Source: UBA6136 sp044378425
GTDB lineage: Bacteria; Pseudomonadota; Gammaproteobacteria; Methylococcales; Methylococcaceae
Direction of reading: 5' to 3'
NCBI GenBank assembly: GCA_044378425.1
Contig: JBILXN010000057.1
Coordinates: forward strand, 1-12,399
Length of the DNA: 12,399 nucleotides
In this document: positions 1 to 6,286 of the stretch, one piece after another
How positions within the stretch are numbered: position 1 is the first letter of the stretch
Layout: each line of letters starts with the position of its first letter
Program-made: the position numbers and the translations under genes
Notes under the pieces: generated by a model
Database searches by the model: none
What the model was told of the DNA's origin: nothing
What the model saw: the letters and a program-made list of their open reading frames with translations, nothing else

Positions 1-940
1 GCTCATAGGCATCCCGTGCGCCCACAAAGCCCTTCCAGCTGCCAATCAGCAGATCCAGCGGAGCCAGCGCACGGCCCAGCAGTAACGAGCCGGCGATCAT
101 GGCGCCGGGAGAAATTTCCTTGTGTATGGCCAGATAAGCCCCAAGGCCCAGAATCAGCGACTGGATCATGGTGCGGTAGAGCTTGGACATGGATGAGATC
201 AGCCCCGCCTTGCCGCTGGCCTTGCTCTGATGAGCGATAACCTGGGACTGCTTGTGCTGCCAACGGTCCCGCAGACGGGACAGCATGCCCATGGCCTCAA
301 TCGCTTCGATGTTCCTGAGGTTGCGCTGGGTCTGCTGGCTGGATTCTATTGATTCGTTATTGGCCCGCTTGAGTAGATCCCGGGTGGAGAGTTCAGTCCA
401 GAGATTCAGGCTCATGAGGATCAGCGCCGATACCAGACCGATAACCCCGTAACTCCAGTGAAACCACCACATGACCACAAGATTGAGGGGTAACCAGGGG
501 GCATCAAAAAAGGCAAACAGCCCGTTACCCGTTAAAAACTGGCGCAGTTGCAAAAGATCACTCAACGGTTGCGCGGTGACGTTGCGTCCGCTACTGGCGA
601 GCGCCGATTTGAACATGGCATCAAACACGCGGGTGTTGAGGAGCTGATCAAGACGGTTACTGGTGACCACAAGAATTTGTGACCGCACCCATTCCAGCAG
701 GCCCATGACGGTGAGCAGAAATACCAGCAGAAGAGTGAGCATCGTCAGGGTGGATACGCTGCTGCTGGTCATGACGCGGTCGTAGACCTGCATCATGTAA
801 ACCATCGGTACCAGCACCAGAATATTGATAAAGAAACTGATGAAGCCGGCCGTCAGAAAAGACTGTTTACAGCGCCGCAGGGCGTCCCTGAGGCCAGTCA
901 CCTGGTCAGCATGGGGTGGGGTGTCGAGATGCAATGGCAT
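1..940 (-). CDS. Type I secretion system ABC transporter (PrtD/AprD type), N-terminal part, cut by the window edge
   Basis: This is the inner-membrane permease/ATPase of a type I secretion system, which drives a protein substrate out through a membrane-fusion protein and a TolC-like channel. The first 313 residues are present and open to the left edge; the family is usually about 550-590 residues, so the ATPase domain lies outside. It begins directly with the membrane domain and has no N-terminal C39 peptidase-like domain, unlike HlyB-type transporters. Visible family features are RRCKQSFL at 22-29, membrane segments at about 30-50 and 65-85, MMQVYDRVM at 49-57, EWVRSQ near 83, and FFDAPWLPL at 144-152, which is typical of the PrtD branch. 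ATG at 940 is the only ATG before an in-frame TAG upstream, and no strong ribosome site precedes it. The passenger, fusion protein and outer-membrane partner are not visible. The family call is firm; the substrate is unknown. Confidence 0.93.
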   Translation of the reverse strand, partial: MPLHLDTPPHADQVTGLRDALRRCKQSFLTAGFISFFINILVLVPMVYMMQVYDRVMTSSSVSTLTMLTLLLVFLLTVMGLLEWVRSQILVVTSNRLDQLLNTRVFDAMFKSALASSGRNVTAQPLSDLLQLRQFLTGNGLFAFFDAPWLPLNLVVMWWFHWSYGVIGLVSALILMSLNLWTELSTRDLLKRANNESIESSQQTQRNLRNIEAIEAMGMLSRLRDRWQHKQSQVIAHQSKASGKAGLISSMSKLYRTMIQSLILGLGAYLAIHKEISPGAMIAGSLLLGRALAPLDLLIGSWKGFVGARDAYE

Positions 941-1000
941 GAATTCGTGTCTGAATGAATGAAAAGGGCAGTCTGCCGCAGTGTGAATGGTCTATGGGGA

Positions 1001-1015
1001 AGGACAAACTGTCCT
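1001..1015 (-). other. Small hairpin downstream of the lipoprotein gene
   Basis: A perfect 6-bp stem, AGGACA / TGTCCT with a 3-base loop, lies about 20 bases after the lipoprotein stop and before the secretion gene start. On the gene strand it is followed by TTCCCC rather than a T-run, so it is at best a weak terminator or an mRNA-end structure. A second, weaker 4-bp hairpin (GGCA-GAC-TGCC then CTTTTC) sits nearer the secretion gene, at about 966-976. Neither proves that the two genes are transcribed separately. Confidence 0.3.
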
Positions 1016-1034
1016 GCCTGATAGGCCGCGGGTA

Positions 1035-1589
1035 TCAGCGCGCGTAAGCACCCTGAAGAAAGCCCTGCACGTAGCCCGCAGGGAGGGCGAAAGCCGCAGA
1101 GGCAGCGCCTGCAGGCCCGTAAAGACGCATTACGATGCCGGTGCTGGTGTGATCCTTGAGGTAGCCAGCGGAGAGTTCGATTTCAAGCACCTCGTCAAAG
1201 CCGCAGAAAAGGGCGCAGTTGACCTTGTGTCTGACGGCGAGGGCATGAAACTTCCTGCCTTCCTGGTCAAACGCCTGGTCAAATCCGCGCCAATCACCCT
1301 CATAGTAGTCGATGACGTTGAGGAAAAAGCGGGTGGGTTTGTCTTTTTCGGTGCGCGCGTGAAGATAGACCTCTTCGACCTCCGGCGCACCCGAGCCATC
1401 ATCATGCCGGTTGGTGATGCTGGGTCCCTTGTAGACGACGGTTCCCTTGAATGGGTCACGCTCAACGGTAACGGCCTCACTCACAACCGTGGGATTATCG
1501 GCATCCAGCAGATGGGCCGCACACCCTGTAAGACTGAATGCCAACAGCAGGCTAGCCAGACGACGGTAGGTCGCATTAGGAAGGGACAT
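1035..1589 (-). CDS. Uncharacterised lipoprotein
   Basis: This 184-residue protein carries a lipoprotein signal: Arg-Arg at 9-10, a hydrophobic stretch LASLLLAFS at 11-19, and the lipobox L20-T-G-C23. The residue after the acylated Cys is Ala, not Asp, so outer-membrane sorting by the Lol system is expected. The mature part is mixed alpha/beta in character with an acidic, charged middle (RHDDGSGAPEVEEVY, 61-75). It has two further cysteines, C125 and C129 (NCALFC), which could form a disulfide in the periplasm. The C-terminus ends in small and aromatic residues (GYVQGFLQGAYAR). I recognise no named domain and give no function. It precedes the type I secretion gene on the same strand with a 94-bp gap; a role in that system is possible but unproven. 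The lipobox makes this frame the real one over the long antisense frame on the other strand. Confidence 0.85.
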   Translation of the reverse strand: MSLPNATYRRLASLLLAFSLTGCAAHLLDADNPTVVSEAVTVERDPFKGTVVYKGPSITNRHDDGSGAPEVEEVYLHARTEKDKPTRFFLNVIDYYEGDWRGFDQAFDQEGRKFHALAVRHKVNCALFCGFDEVLEIELSAGYLKDHTSTGIVMRLYGPAGAASAAFALPAGYVQGFLQGAYAR

Positions 1590-1624
1590 TCGCTATACCT
1601 GATCTCATTGCGTGAAGGGTACCC

Positions 1625-1657
1625 CCAGATTGAAGGCGTATTTTATATCCAGATTGA
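1625..1657 (-). promoter_or_regulatory. Direct repeat flanking a TATAAA/TAAAAT box upstream of the lipoprotein gene
   Basis: On the minus strand TCAATCTGG occurs twice, at 1657-1649 and 1633-1625, with a 24-bp period. Between the copies is the AT-rich stretch ATATAAAATA, which contains TATAAA (1647-1642) and TAAAAT (1645-1640), both close to a sigma-70 -10 box. No good -35 lies 16-18 bp upstream. The lipoprotein start is 36 bases after the second copy. The layout of a -10 box bracketed by identical 9-mers would fit a regulator-controlled promoter, but this is inference from spacing alone. Confidence 0.35.
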
Positions 1658-1733
1658 CCTTGGCAGGTTGATTTTGGTGCGGTTTGGCGGCCGACTGACT
1701 GCATTCAAGCGTTTTCCTGGTCGACTGGACTGC

Positions 1734-1802
1734 CCAGGGCACATGTCAGCAGTGACCCTGCAGTGATTGATGGGCCTGATATCCCGCCAAGGCGTGCCCT
1801 GG
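1734..1802. repeat. Spaced 9-bp inverted repeat with inner direct repeats
   Basis: CCAGGGCAC at 1734-1742 is the exact reverse complement of GTGCCCTGG at 1794-1802, with 51 bp between them. Inside, GCAGTGA occurs twice (1749-1755 and 1760-1766) with an 11-bp period, about one helical turn, and ATCACTG (1830-1836, inside the 3' end of the neighbouring gene) is an inverted copy of the same core. The 234-bp gap between the SelW-like gene and the lipoprotein gene holds this and the promoter candidate and no gene that I can support. Confidence 0.35.
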
Positions 1803-1823
1803 CCCGATCCGTGCGGGCTAACA

Positions 1824-2102
1824 TCAGCGATCACTGTGGCCGAGGCTCCGCTCGGGAGCGATGACATCCCTGACGCGTTGCTTCAGTTGTTTGGCGTCAG
1901 GGAAACAACCTTCCTGTTGGCGGGACCAGAGGGTACGGTCAGCCAGGCGAACTTCAAAAATACCGCCGCTACCCGGAACGAGGGTCACGCCCCCCAGTTC
2001 ATCCTCAAACGTTGTCAGGAGTTCCTGCGCCAGCCAGGCCGCCCTGAGCAGCCAGCGGCATTGCGTACAGTATTCGATTTCGATGCGGGCTTTGCGATTC
2101 AT
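1824..2102 (-). CDS. SelT/SelW/SelH (Rdx) family selenoprotein-like redox protein, Cys form
   Basis: This 92-residue protein has the hallmark of the Rdx family: a beta strand followed by a CxxC at the first loop (IEIEYC-T-Q-CRW, C12 and C15), then the helix LLRAAWLAQELLTTF, then the GGIFEV turn at 46-51. The family has a thioredoxin-like fold; animal SelW carries selenocysteine where this protein has cysteine. The exact bacterial role is not established, and a thiol redox activity in the cytoplasm is the usual inference. No signal peptide or membrane segment is present. ATG at 2102 gives a family-typical N-terminus, though no clear ribosome site precedes it. It follows the TauE-family gene by 171 bp on the same strand. 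The C-terminal tail after about residue 83 is poorly conserved in character. Confidence 0.9.
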   Translation of the reverse strand: MNRKARIEIEYCTQCRWLLRAAWLAQELLTTFEDELGGVTLVPGSGGIFEVRLADRTLWSRQQEGCFPDAKQLKQRVRDVIAPERSLGHSDR

Positions 2103-2154
2103 GGGCAGGATTTTGGCTCGTGAAAAGGCGAGGGCGGCGGAGGGGTTTGCCTTC

Positions 2155-2175
2155 GGCGGTAGGCGGGAAACCGCC
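2155..2175. repeat. Overlapping inverted repeats in the gap between the TauE-family and SelW-like genes
   Basis: On the plus strand GGCGG (2162-2166), GAAA loop, CCGCC (2171-2175) is a perfect hairpin. GGCGGT (2155-2160) can instead pair with ACCGCC (2170-2175). No T-run follows on either strand, so this is not a standard terminator. The 12-mer GGCGGTAGGCGG at 2155-2166 recurs exactly at 3145-3156 on the other side of the TauE-family gene. The rest of this 171-bp gap (2103-2273) shows no gene I can support. Confidence 0.4.
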
Positions 2176-2273
2176 CGCTTGGCTGCGTGGCGCCAGCAGA
2201 ATGTCGCCGGCGTTAATGTGCTCTTCTTTAATGGCGCTTACCCCGTCTGTCATCCTCCGGCGTGCCTTGCGGG

Positions 2274-3080
2274 TCAGAGCAGGTTCTGACCCAACATTCT
2301 GAGGCCGATGATGGCGAGTGCAACCGCGAGCAGCGTGCGAAGTCCGTTGATCGGTAGCCGGTGCGCCATGCGCACGCCGAGTGGCGCGAAGGCCATGCTG
2401 GTCATGATGATGCCGGCAAACGCGGGCAGGTAAACGAAACCGACACTCCAGGCGGGCAGGCCGGTCGTCCCCCAGCCCAGCCCGATATAGCTGGCAGTGC
2501 CAAAAACGGCGATGGGAAAACCACAGGCAGAGGAGAGGGCTATGGCTTGACGGAGCGGGTAGCCGCTCCACGTCAGAAAAGGCAGGCTCAGGGTGCCGCC
2601 CCCGATACCCAGTATGGACGAGAGCGCGCCGATCAGGGTGCCGGCGACAGTCAACGGCCGGCCGGTTAATGTCGGTATGGATCGGCTCTCGCTCTGGCTG
2701 GGGCCTTTGCGCAGCATCCGCAGGGCGACCTGCAGCAGAAAGGTGGCAAAGATCAGTTTGAACCAGTGGGCCGGCAACCAATCGGCGATGAGGGCGCCCA
2801 GTACCGCGCCGACAGCCGTTCCCGGCCCGATGCGGGCGACCGTGTGCCAGTCGATGGCGCCGTGGCGGTGGTGGGAGTAGGTGGCGGAGAGGGATGTCAG
2901 GGTAATCGTCGCCAGCGACGTCGCTACCGCCATGATCATGATCAGCGATTCGGAAAAGCCCTGAGCCGTGAACAGCCAGACCAGAAAGGGCACGATGATC
3001 ACCCCGCCGCCAATGCCGAACAGCCCCGACAGCAAGCCGGCGAAGCCGCCAAAGATGAGATAAAGGCCGAGGGTCTGCAT
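2274..3080 (-). CDS. TauE/SafE family sulfite or organic-anion exporter
   Basis: This 268-residue integral inner-membrane protein belongs to the TauE/SafE (DUF81) family, whose studied members export sulfite, sulfoacetate or other small anions. It shows the internal two-repeat structure of the family: FGIGGGVIIVP at about 21-31 and LGIGGGTLSLP in the second half, each starting a four-helix repeat. About eight hydrophobic segments are visible, with a short hydrophilic linker (SQSESRS) near residue 130 between the halves. The length is normal. ATG at 3080 gives a complete first helix. It is divergent from cca across 117 bp. The substrate cannot be read from the sequence: the SelW-like neighbour would fit sulfur chemistry but does not prove it. 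No taurine, sulfite-oxidase or other sulfur gene is next to it. Confidence 0.9.
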   Translation of the reverse strand: MQTLGLYLIFGGFAGLLSGLFGIGGGVIIVPFLVWLFTAQGFSESLIMIMAVATSLATITLTSLSATYSHHRHGAIDWHTVARIGPGTAVGAVLGALIADWLPAHWFKLIFATFLLQVALRMLRKGPSQSESRSIPTLTGRPLTVAGTLIGALSSILGIGGGTLSLPFLTWSGYPLRQAIALSSACGFPIAVFGTASYIGLGWGTTGLPAWSVGFVYLPAFAGIIMTSMAFAPLGVRMAHRLPINGLRTLLAVALAIIGLRMLGQNLL

Positions 3081-3130
3081 CAGGTCGGCCTGTTGCGTAA
3101 GCGTTGAGTCATGCGGGACGGTTGCGTGAT

Positions 3131-3162
3131 CTGCCTCCCGACGAGGCGGTAGGCGGTAGAAT
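3131..3162 (+). promoter_or_regulatory. Intergenic hairpin, tandem repeat and candidate -10 box upstream of cca
   Basis: In the 117-bp divergent gap a stem CTGCCTC (3131-3137) / GAGGCGG (3143-3149), with a 5-base loop and one G-T pair, overlaps a tandem GGCGGTA GGCGGTA (3145-3158). This is followed by TAGAAT (3157-3162), a plausible -10 box 36 bases before the cca start. No recognisable -35 stands 16-18 bp upstream of it. Promoter function is a guess; the repeats are directly visible. Confidence 0.3.
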
Positions 3163-3197
3163 AACCCACCTTGATTCGTAAGCGGGTGTGACCATTC

Positions 3198-4436
3198 ATG
3201 AAAATCTATCTGGTCGGTGGCGCGGTACGGGATGCCCTGCTTGAACGGCCGGTGCAGGAGCGGGACTGGGTGGTCGTCGGCGCCACGCCTGATGATCTAT
3301 TGGCACAGGGCTACCGACCGGTGGGGAAGGATTTTCCGGTGTTTCTGCATCCCAAAACCCGGGAGGAATATGCTCTGGCCCGAACCGAGCGCAAGACGGC
3401 ACCGGGTTATCGTGGGTTTGTCGTGCATGCCGAACCCGATATCACGCTGGAGCAGGACCTGTTGCGGCGCGACCTGACCATTAACGCCATGGCCCGTGCC
3501 GAGGACGGTCAACTGATTGATCCTTATGGCGGCTGTCATGATCTTCAGCAACGGTTGCTGCGCCATGTGTCGCCCGCCTTCAGCGAAGACCCGGTGCGTA
3601 TCCTGCGGCTTGCCCGATTTGCTGCCCGCTTTGCCGCGCTGGGGTTTGGGGTGGCGCCGGAGACCATGGATCTGATGCGGGCGATGGTGGTCGCCGGTGA
3701 GGTCGATGCGCTGGTGCCGGAACGGGTGTTTGCAGAACTCGCCAAGGCCCTGCTGGAGGCTACTCCGGGCGCTTTTTTCGGCGTGCTGCGTGAATGTGGC
3801 GCCCTGGCTCGCCTGTTTCCCGAAATCGACTGTCTGTTCGGGGTGCCGCAATCGCCCGAACATCATCCCGAAATCGACACCGGCATTCATACCCTGATGG
3901 TGCTGGCAGAGGCCGCCCGGCTTTCCCCCGACCCCAGTGTCCGATTTGCCGCGCTCACGCATGATCTGGGCAAGGGGCTGACTCCGCCGGAGCGCTGGCC
4001 GCGCCATTGGGGTCATGAAAAGGCCGGGCTGGTGCCGCTACAGCATCTGGCAGAGCGACTCAAGCTGCCCCATGACTATCGCAGGCTGGCCGAGCGGGTG
4101 TTGCGTTATCACGGCCATTGCCATCGGGCGCTGGGTCTGCGGCCCGGCACCGTGGTTGATCTGCTGCAGCGGCTTGACAGCTTCCGGCAGCCGGATGGGT
4201 TGGCGTCTTTTTTACTGGCTTGCGAGGCGGATGCGCGGGGCCGGACGGGTTTTGAGCAGCGTCCCTATCCCCAGGCCGACTGGCTGCGTGCTGCCCATCA
4301 GGCGGCGCGGGCGGTTCCGGTGCAACCCCTGCTCGCTCAGGGGTACAGGGGGGCCGAATTAGGGAGTGCCCTGCGCCGGGCGCGGATTGACGAGGTCAGG
4401 GCGCTGCGCCAGCGTCTGGATGCCGCGGCAGTTTGA
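3198..4436 (+). CDS. cca: Multifunctional CCA protein: tRNA nucleotidyltransferase with HD phosphohydrolase domain
   Basis: This enzyme adds and repairs the 3'-terminal CCA of tRNAs. At 412 residues it matches the length I recall for E. coli Cca. The class II nucleotidyltransferase head shows LVGGAVRDALL at 5-15, the metal-binding ERD at 21-23, RRDLTINAMA at 90-99 (nucleotide-selection region) and EDPVRILRLARFAARFA at 130-146. The C-terminal HD domain, which gives 2',3'-cyclic phosphodiesterase, 2'-nucleotidase and phosphatase activity in the enterobacterial enzyme, shows H231 and H255-D256 with DLGKG following. The first carboxylate is Glu21 where E. coli has Asp; Glu at this position occurs in other family members as far as I recall, so activity is expected. 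It converges on purC with a 24-bp gap and no visible terminator hairpin. ATG at 3198 gives the canonical MKIYLVGGAVRD start. Confidence 0.98.
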   Translation: MKIYLVGGAVRDALLERPVQERDWVVVGATPDDLLAQGYRPVGKDFPVFLHPKTREEYALARTERKTAPGYRGFVVHAEPDITLEQDLLRRDLTINAMARAEDGQLIDPYGGCHDLQQRLLRHVSPAFSEDPVRILRLARFAARFAALGFGVAPETMDLMRAMVVAGEVDALVPERVFAELAKALLEATPGAFFGVLRECGALARLFPEIDCLFGVPQSPEHHPEIDTGIHTLMVLAEAARLSPDPSVRFAALTHDLGKGLTPPERWPRHWGHEKAGLVPLQHLAERLKLPHDYRRLAERVLRYHGHCHRALGLRPGTVVDLLQRLDSFRQPDGLASFLLACEADARGRTGFEQRPYPQADWLRAAHQAARAVPVQPLLAQGYRGAELGSALRRARIDEVRALRQRLDAAAV

Positions 4437-4460
4437 GCGCCGGGGAGAGTGGAGGGCTGT

Positions 4461-5354
4461 TCAGGCTTCGGTCAACCGTGCTTCGGCCTCGCGGTATTTG
4501 GCGGCGGTTCGGCTGATGACGTCGGCTGGCAGATGCGGGGCTGGCGGCGCCTTGTTCCAGTCCAGGCTTTCCAGGTAGTCGCGCACGAACTGCTTGTCGA
4601 AACTGGGCGGACTGACGCCCGGCTGGTACTGGTCAACCGGCCAGAAGCGGCTGGAATCAGGCGTGAGCACCTCGTCGATCAGGTGGAGTATTCCGGACTC
4701 ATCCAGCCCGAATTCAAACTTGGTATCGGCGATGATGATGCCGCGTTGCAGCGCATACGCGGCGGCCTCAGAGTACAGTCTGAGACTGACATCCCTCACC
4801 TGTGTCGCCAGGGCAGAGCCGAGCGTTGCACAGGCCTGCTCAAAGCTGATGTTTTCGTCATGATCGCCGAAATCAGCCTTGGTCGAGGGTGTGAACAGTG
4901 CCTCGGGTAGTTTGCCGGCCAGCACCAGACCCGGTGGCAGGGCAATCCCGCAGACCGCGCCGCTGGCCTGGTAGTCCTTCCAGCCAGATCCGATCAGATA
5001 CCCCCGGACCACGGCCTCGACCGGCAGTGCCCTGAGCTTTTTGACTACAATCGCCCGGCCTTCCAGTGCGCTGCATTCATCGGGATCGGTCAGCACTTCG
5101 CTGAGTGCCATCCCGGTCAGGTGATGTGGCACGATAGCGCCGAGTTTGTCGAACCAGAAGTTCGAAACCGAGGTCAGCACGCGGCCCTTGCCGGGAATGG
5201 GGTCTGGCAGGATGCAGTCGAACGCTGAAATGCGGTCGGTGGTGACGATCAGCATGTGCTGGTCGTCTATTTCGTAAATATCGCGGACCTTGCCTCTGGC
5301 CCGAAGGGGCAGATGGCGCAATGCGGTTTCGTGAACGGTTTCAAGAGCTGTCAT
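4461..5354 (-). CDS. purC: Phosphoribosylaminoimidazole-succinocarboxamide synthase (SAICAR synthase)
   Basis: PurC joins CAIR and aspartate with ATP to form SAICAR in de novo purine synthesis, in the cytoplasm. The 297-residue length matches the longer form of the enzyme (yeast Ade1-like, also common in bacteria), not the roughly 237-residue E. coli form. Visible signatures are ARGKVRDIYE in the ATP-binding N-terminus, TTDRISAFD, IPGKGRVL, the family pattern LPVEAVVRGYLIGSGWKDY, IIIADTKFEFG and LIDEVLTPDSSRFW. I chose ATG at 5354. The frame also opens at a TTG at 5387, which would add 11 residues (TPFLIAHSNA) that are not family-like. No ribosome site is visible before either start. The gene is divergent from djlA (84-bp gap) and convergent with cca. 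Confidence 0.97.
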   Translation of the reverse strand: MTALETVHETALRHLPLRARGKVRDIYEIDDQHMLIVTTDRISAFDCILPDPIPGKGRVLTSVSNFWFDKLGAIVPHHLTGMALSEVLTDPDECSALEGRAIVVKKLRALPVEAVVRGYLIGSGWKDYQASGAVCGIALPPGLVLAGKLPEALFTPSTKADFGDHDENISFEQACATLGSALATQVRDVSLRLYSEAAAYALQRGIIIADTKFEFGLDESGILHLIDEVLTPDSSRFWPVDQYQPGVSPPSFDKQFVRDYLESLDWNKAPPAPHLPADVISRTAAKYREAEARLTEA

Positions 5355-5358
5355 GGCG

Positions 5359-5387
5359 TTAGAATGGGCTATGAGAAATGGCGTCAA
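5359..5387 (-). promoter_or_regulatory. Candidate purC promoter, very close to the start codon
   Basis: On the minus strand TTGACG (5387-5382, 5 of 6 matches to the -35 consensus) is separated by exactly 17 bp from TTCTAA (5364-5359), a weak -10 box. The purC ATG begins only 5 bases after this -10, so transcription from it would start at or next to the ATG. Either the mRNA is leaderless or nearly so, which would fit the lack of a ribosome site, or the match is accidental. Confidence 0.3.
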
Positions 5388-5438
5388 TCATGTAAGTTTC
5401 GGCACTTCATTGCAACAATATCAGAGCGTTCAGGCGAG

Positions 5439-6269
5439 ATGAGCTGGCTGGGCAAAGTTGTGGGCGGGGCGTTCGGCTTCATTATGGGTGGCCCTGTGGG
5501 TGCCGTACTGGGGGCCGCCTTCGGTCATCAGATGGATCGCGATAGTGGTGATCTGCGGCTGTCAGGGGTGGGCTTGGGGCAGGCCGAATCCCACCACCTG
5601 ATGTCTGCTTTTTGCACGGCGCTGTTTCCCATCATGGGTAACATTGCCAAAGCCGACGGCCGTGTCACCGATGCCGAAATTGACGCTGCCCGCAGGATCA
5701 TGGACAGGCTGGGTCTGCGGGGCGATTCCCGCAAGGCGGCGATGCAGCTGTTTGCCGACGGCAAACATGAGTTTTTTGATATTGATGCGGCCATGGCCTC
5801 CTTTCTGGCCGTCAAGCCTCAACGTGCTCCCTTGCTGCGCACCTTCATCGAACTGCAGGTGGATGCAGCGCTGGGTGAACACGGCATGCATCCCGCCAAG
5901 GAAGCCCTGCTGCTGCATCTGTGTGATATCGCCCGATTTTCCCGTTTCGAGTTCTTCGGGATCCGCACCCGTCTTGAGGCTGAGCAGCGGCTGGCGGGCC
6001 TGGCCTCGGGTCGGCGTGAACAGCAGAAGCGGTATCAGCCGCCACGGCGAGAGGTGACCCCCCTGGCCGATGCCTATCGGACCCTGGGGTTGACGCCGAC
6101 GGCGACCAATGACGAGATCAAAAAGGCCTACCGACGACTGGTCAGCAAACACCATCCCGACAAGTTGGCGGCTCAGGGCCTTTCGGAGCAGCAGATGACC
6201 AAGGCCACCGAAAAAACCCAGAAAATCCAGAAGGCCTATGAGGCCATCTGCAAATTAAGAGCACTGTAG
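5439..6269 (+). CDS. djlA: DnaJ-like membrane co-chaperone DjlA
   Basis: DjlA is a membrane-anchored J-protein that stimulates DnaK ATPase and, in enterobacteria, influences envelope stress and capsule signalling. The 276 residues show the expected order. First is an N-terminal glycine-rich membrane segment (WLGKVVGGAFGFIMGGPVG, about 3-21) followed by GHQMD at 29-33. Next is a TerB-like helical domain at about 55-180 with GNIAKADGRVTDAEI. Then comes a basic linker (SGRREQQKRYQPPRRE), and last a C-terminal J domain at about 207-276 with the HPD motif at 239-241 that contacts DnaK. The reading frame stays open leftward into purC, but ATG at 5439 gives the family N-terminus and follows an AGGCGAG ribosome-site-like stretch. 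yajQ follows after 17 bp, so the two are probably cotranscribed. Confidence 0.96.
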   Translation: MSWLGKVVGGAFGFIMGGPVGAVLGAAFGHQMDRDSGDLRLSGVGLGQAESHHLMSAFCTALFPIMGNIAKADGRVTDAEIDAARRIMDRLGLRGDSRKAAMQLFADGKHEFFDIDAAMASFLAVKPQRAPLLRTFIELQVDAALGEHGMHPAKEALLLHLCDIARFSRFEFFGIRTRLEAEQRLAGLASGRREQQKRYQPPRREVTPLADAYRTLGLTPTATNDEIKKAYRRLVSKHHPDKLAAQGLSEQQMTKATEKTQKIQKAYEAICKLRAL

Positions 6270-6286
6270 CGTTCAGGAGTCAGCGC

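Noticed and set aside
987..1766. 259-codon open frame on the plus strand, antisense to the lipoprotein gene
   Set aside because: It fully overlaps the lipoprotein, whose frame has a clean signal peptide and lipobox. The antisense product shows no domain or ribosome site, and long antisense frames are common at this GC content.
1643..1867. 74-codon minus-strand frame between the SelW-like and lipoprotein genes
   Set aside because: It overlaps the SelW-like 3' end and yields a Pro/Arg/Ser-rich sequence with no recognisable feature.
2155..2175. Rho-independent terminator after the TauE-family gene
   Set aside because: The hairpin is good but no T-run follows on either strand, and it is about 100 bases past the stop.
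2005..2253. Possible 82-residue gene starting at ATG 2253 just after the TauE-family stop, with GGAGG directly before the ATG
   Set aside because: The GGAGG touches the ATG with no spacing, the frame is the tail of a longer shadow of the exporter gene, it overlaps the SelW-like start out of frame, and the Pro/Arg-rich product looks like nothing known.
3297..4016. 239-codon minus-strand frame inside cca
   Set aside because: It is a shadow of a clearly functional cca gene and has no domain of its own.
5256..5438. N-terminal extension of djlA into purC on the opposite strand
   Set aside because: ATG at 5439 gives the conserved DjlA membrane start; the extension has no family similarity and would overlap the purC coding region.
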